A stretch of 64,000 nucleotides of DNA from Vibrio zhugei (GTDB lineage: Bacteria; Pseudomonadota; Gammaproteobacteria; Enterobacterales; Vibrionaceae), in assembly GCF_003716875.1 (NCBI RefSeq), contig NZ_CP033077.1, positions 806,001-870,000 of the forward strand. The letters run 5' to 3'. Shown here one piece after another: positions 63,141 to 64,000 of this stretch. Numbering within the stretch: the first letter of the stretch is position 1; each line of letters starts with the position of its first letter. Below the pieces are notes generated by a model. It was not told where the DNA came from. It saw only the letters and a list, made by a program, of their open reading frames with translations, and made no database searches. Made by a program: the position numbers and the translations under genes.

Positions 63141-64000
63141 ATGATTCCAGCAAACTCAACCTCGCTTACTTTATTGGTAACCAATGTTCAATTACTTGAA
63201 TCAGGGCTATCGGCTCAGTCTCGCTGGACACCAGAGGGGGGAACGATTGGCTCAGACAGTTTCTCCACTTGGCATTTAAAGGATACCCAAGGCAAAGTGC
63301 AGCCCGTGCACTGCGAAGTGGTGACGATTGATGGTGCGTATTGCTTACGTGACCGCTGTGGTGAAACGTACGTGAATGGTTCACATATGCCATTGGGTAT
63401 GAATCAACTGGCTCAGCTAGAACACAAAGATGAAATCAGCGTTGGCCCATACCGCTTAAGAGTGTTGGTTGGGGCAACAGAAGACGATTCGACAGAAAAG
63501 CCGCTGGAGCTGATGTTTTCCTCTAACCAAGTGGATTTATTAGCAGACGCTTCGGAAGAAGAACAGGGTGAGCAGTCACAAGCTGAGGTAAAGGTGGATG
63601 CCGACCCATTATTGGCGTTAGAAGCCTCCGCGAGTTCTAGTGAGGAAGCTGAATCGCTCATTGACGATCCTATCGTTCATGAATTGGAAGAGCCAAGGTC
63701 TCTCGTTCCTGAAGACAATTTGGTTCTAAATGATTTGAGTTACACCCCTCAAGCTGACAGTGAGTATGAAATGACATCATCTATCCGTTTAAAGCGCATT
63801 TTGGGTTTCGGCAGTAAAAAGAAACACACTGAGGCGGCGCCCGTTGCACCGCAGCCATCGCCTCAACCTTCACTTTCTACACATAATAATGACACGACGA
63901 CTAACAACGTATCAGAGGGCTCCGCAATGGATGAAAAAGTATTAGATTTACTAGAAGAAGAAGTCGCGAAAAGCATTCAGCCGGATCAGAGTAAACACTC
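63141..64000 (+). CDS. T6SS FHA-domain protein (TagH/Fha-like), cut by window end
   Basis: At least 286 residues, reading off the end of the window. The N-terminal FHA domain (about 25-115) shows GGTIGSDSFSTWHLKD, the phosphothreonine-loop equivalent VQPVHCEVV, RCGETYVNG and LEHKDEISVGPYRLRVLVG. A long acidic, low-complexity linker rich in Glu, Ser and Pro follows. FHA proteins respond to Thr phosphorylation and gate T6SS assembly. ATG 63141 is two bases after the tssG stop. Confidence 0.9.
   Translation, partial: MIPANSTSLTLLVTNVQLLESGLSAQSRWTPEGGTIGSDSFSTWHLKDTQGKVQPVHCEVVTIDGAYCLRDRCGETYVNGSHMPLGMNQLAQLEHKDEISVGPYRLRVLVGATEDDSTEKPLELMFSSNQVDLLADASEEEQGEQSQAEVKVDADPLLALEASASSSEEAESLIDDPIVHELEEPRSLVPEDNLVLNDLSYTPQADSEYEMTSSIRLKRILGFGSKKKHTEAAPVAPQPSPQPSLSTHNNDTTTNNVSEGSAMDEKVLDLLEEEVAKSIQPDQSKH

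Overview
The window reads as the ori2-proximal end of the second chromosome of a Vibrionaceae bacterium (Vibrio or a close relative). It opens with a chromosome-2-type parA/parB pair. Five sites match the known vibrio parS2 centromere consensus (TTTACA-N-TGTAAA): four clustered at 4496-4622 and one at 20723-20737. Much of the rest is typical chromosome 2 content (pdxH, putA/putP, riboswitch-controlled ribB, PHA genes, nagB, pncB, a type VI secretion locus). The species cannot be fixed from the sequence alone. No rRNA, tRNA or CRISPR array was seen.

Layout. 1-4.7 kb: partition genes, tmcA and the parS2 cluster. 4.7-10.5 kb: a DUF342/FapA-like protein, pdxH and two paralogous periplasmic coiled-coil/PEGA proteins, one carrying a formylglycine-generating-enzyme-like domain. 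10.9-17.4 kb: a proline catabolism locus (AraC-type regulator, putA, a separate gene for the PutA C-terminal domain, putP). 17.7-19.6 kb: a chemoreceptor behind a CRP site. 19.8-20.7 kb: FMN riboswitch and ribB. 20.8-25.0 kb: polyhydroxyalkanoate operon phaB-phaA-phaP-phaC. 25.9-28.0 kb: an M23 peptidase overlapping a bactofilin, then nagB. 28.2-34.3 kb: a small unknown gene, maoP/hdfR, DoxX, nhaD and poxB. 34.3-40.8 kb: a hydrolase, an EAL phosphodiesterase, a slyA-like efflux operon and a prolyl-aminopeptidase-like hydrolase.

40.9-45.2 kb is the accessory part. Three related small exported proteins are split by two apparently intact insertion sequences (IS30-like and IS1634-like), each with a recognisable target duplication. 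45.7-49.5 kb holds a membrane protein split over two ORFs at a classic -1 slippery heptamer, an NrtR-like regulator and the divergent pncB. 49.7-55.7 kb has a ydgJ-like oxidoreductase, a HAD phosphatase, an electrophile-response group (gst, curA, nemR-like, with matching operators) and an RluA-type pseudouridine synthase. 55.7-64 kb begins a type VI secretion locus: a Sel1-like protein, tssB, tssC, tssE, tssF, tssG and an FHA gene cut by the window end.

How the genes work together: the parS2 sites and ParAB2 segregate this replicon, and a MaoP homologue nearby may bear on origin-domain organisation. Metabolic modules cover proline use, carbon storage, pyruvate oxidation to acetate, amino-sugar use, and FMN and NAD supply. 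The most unusual items are the embedded parS2 in the end of tmcA, the split PutA, the candidate programmed frameshift at 46.85 kb, the IS-divided exported-protein family with a 44-bp palindrome, and the stacked inverted repeats ahead of the T6SS genes.
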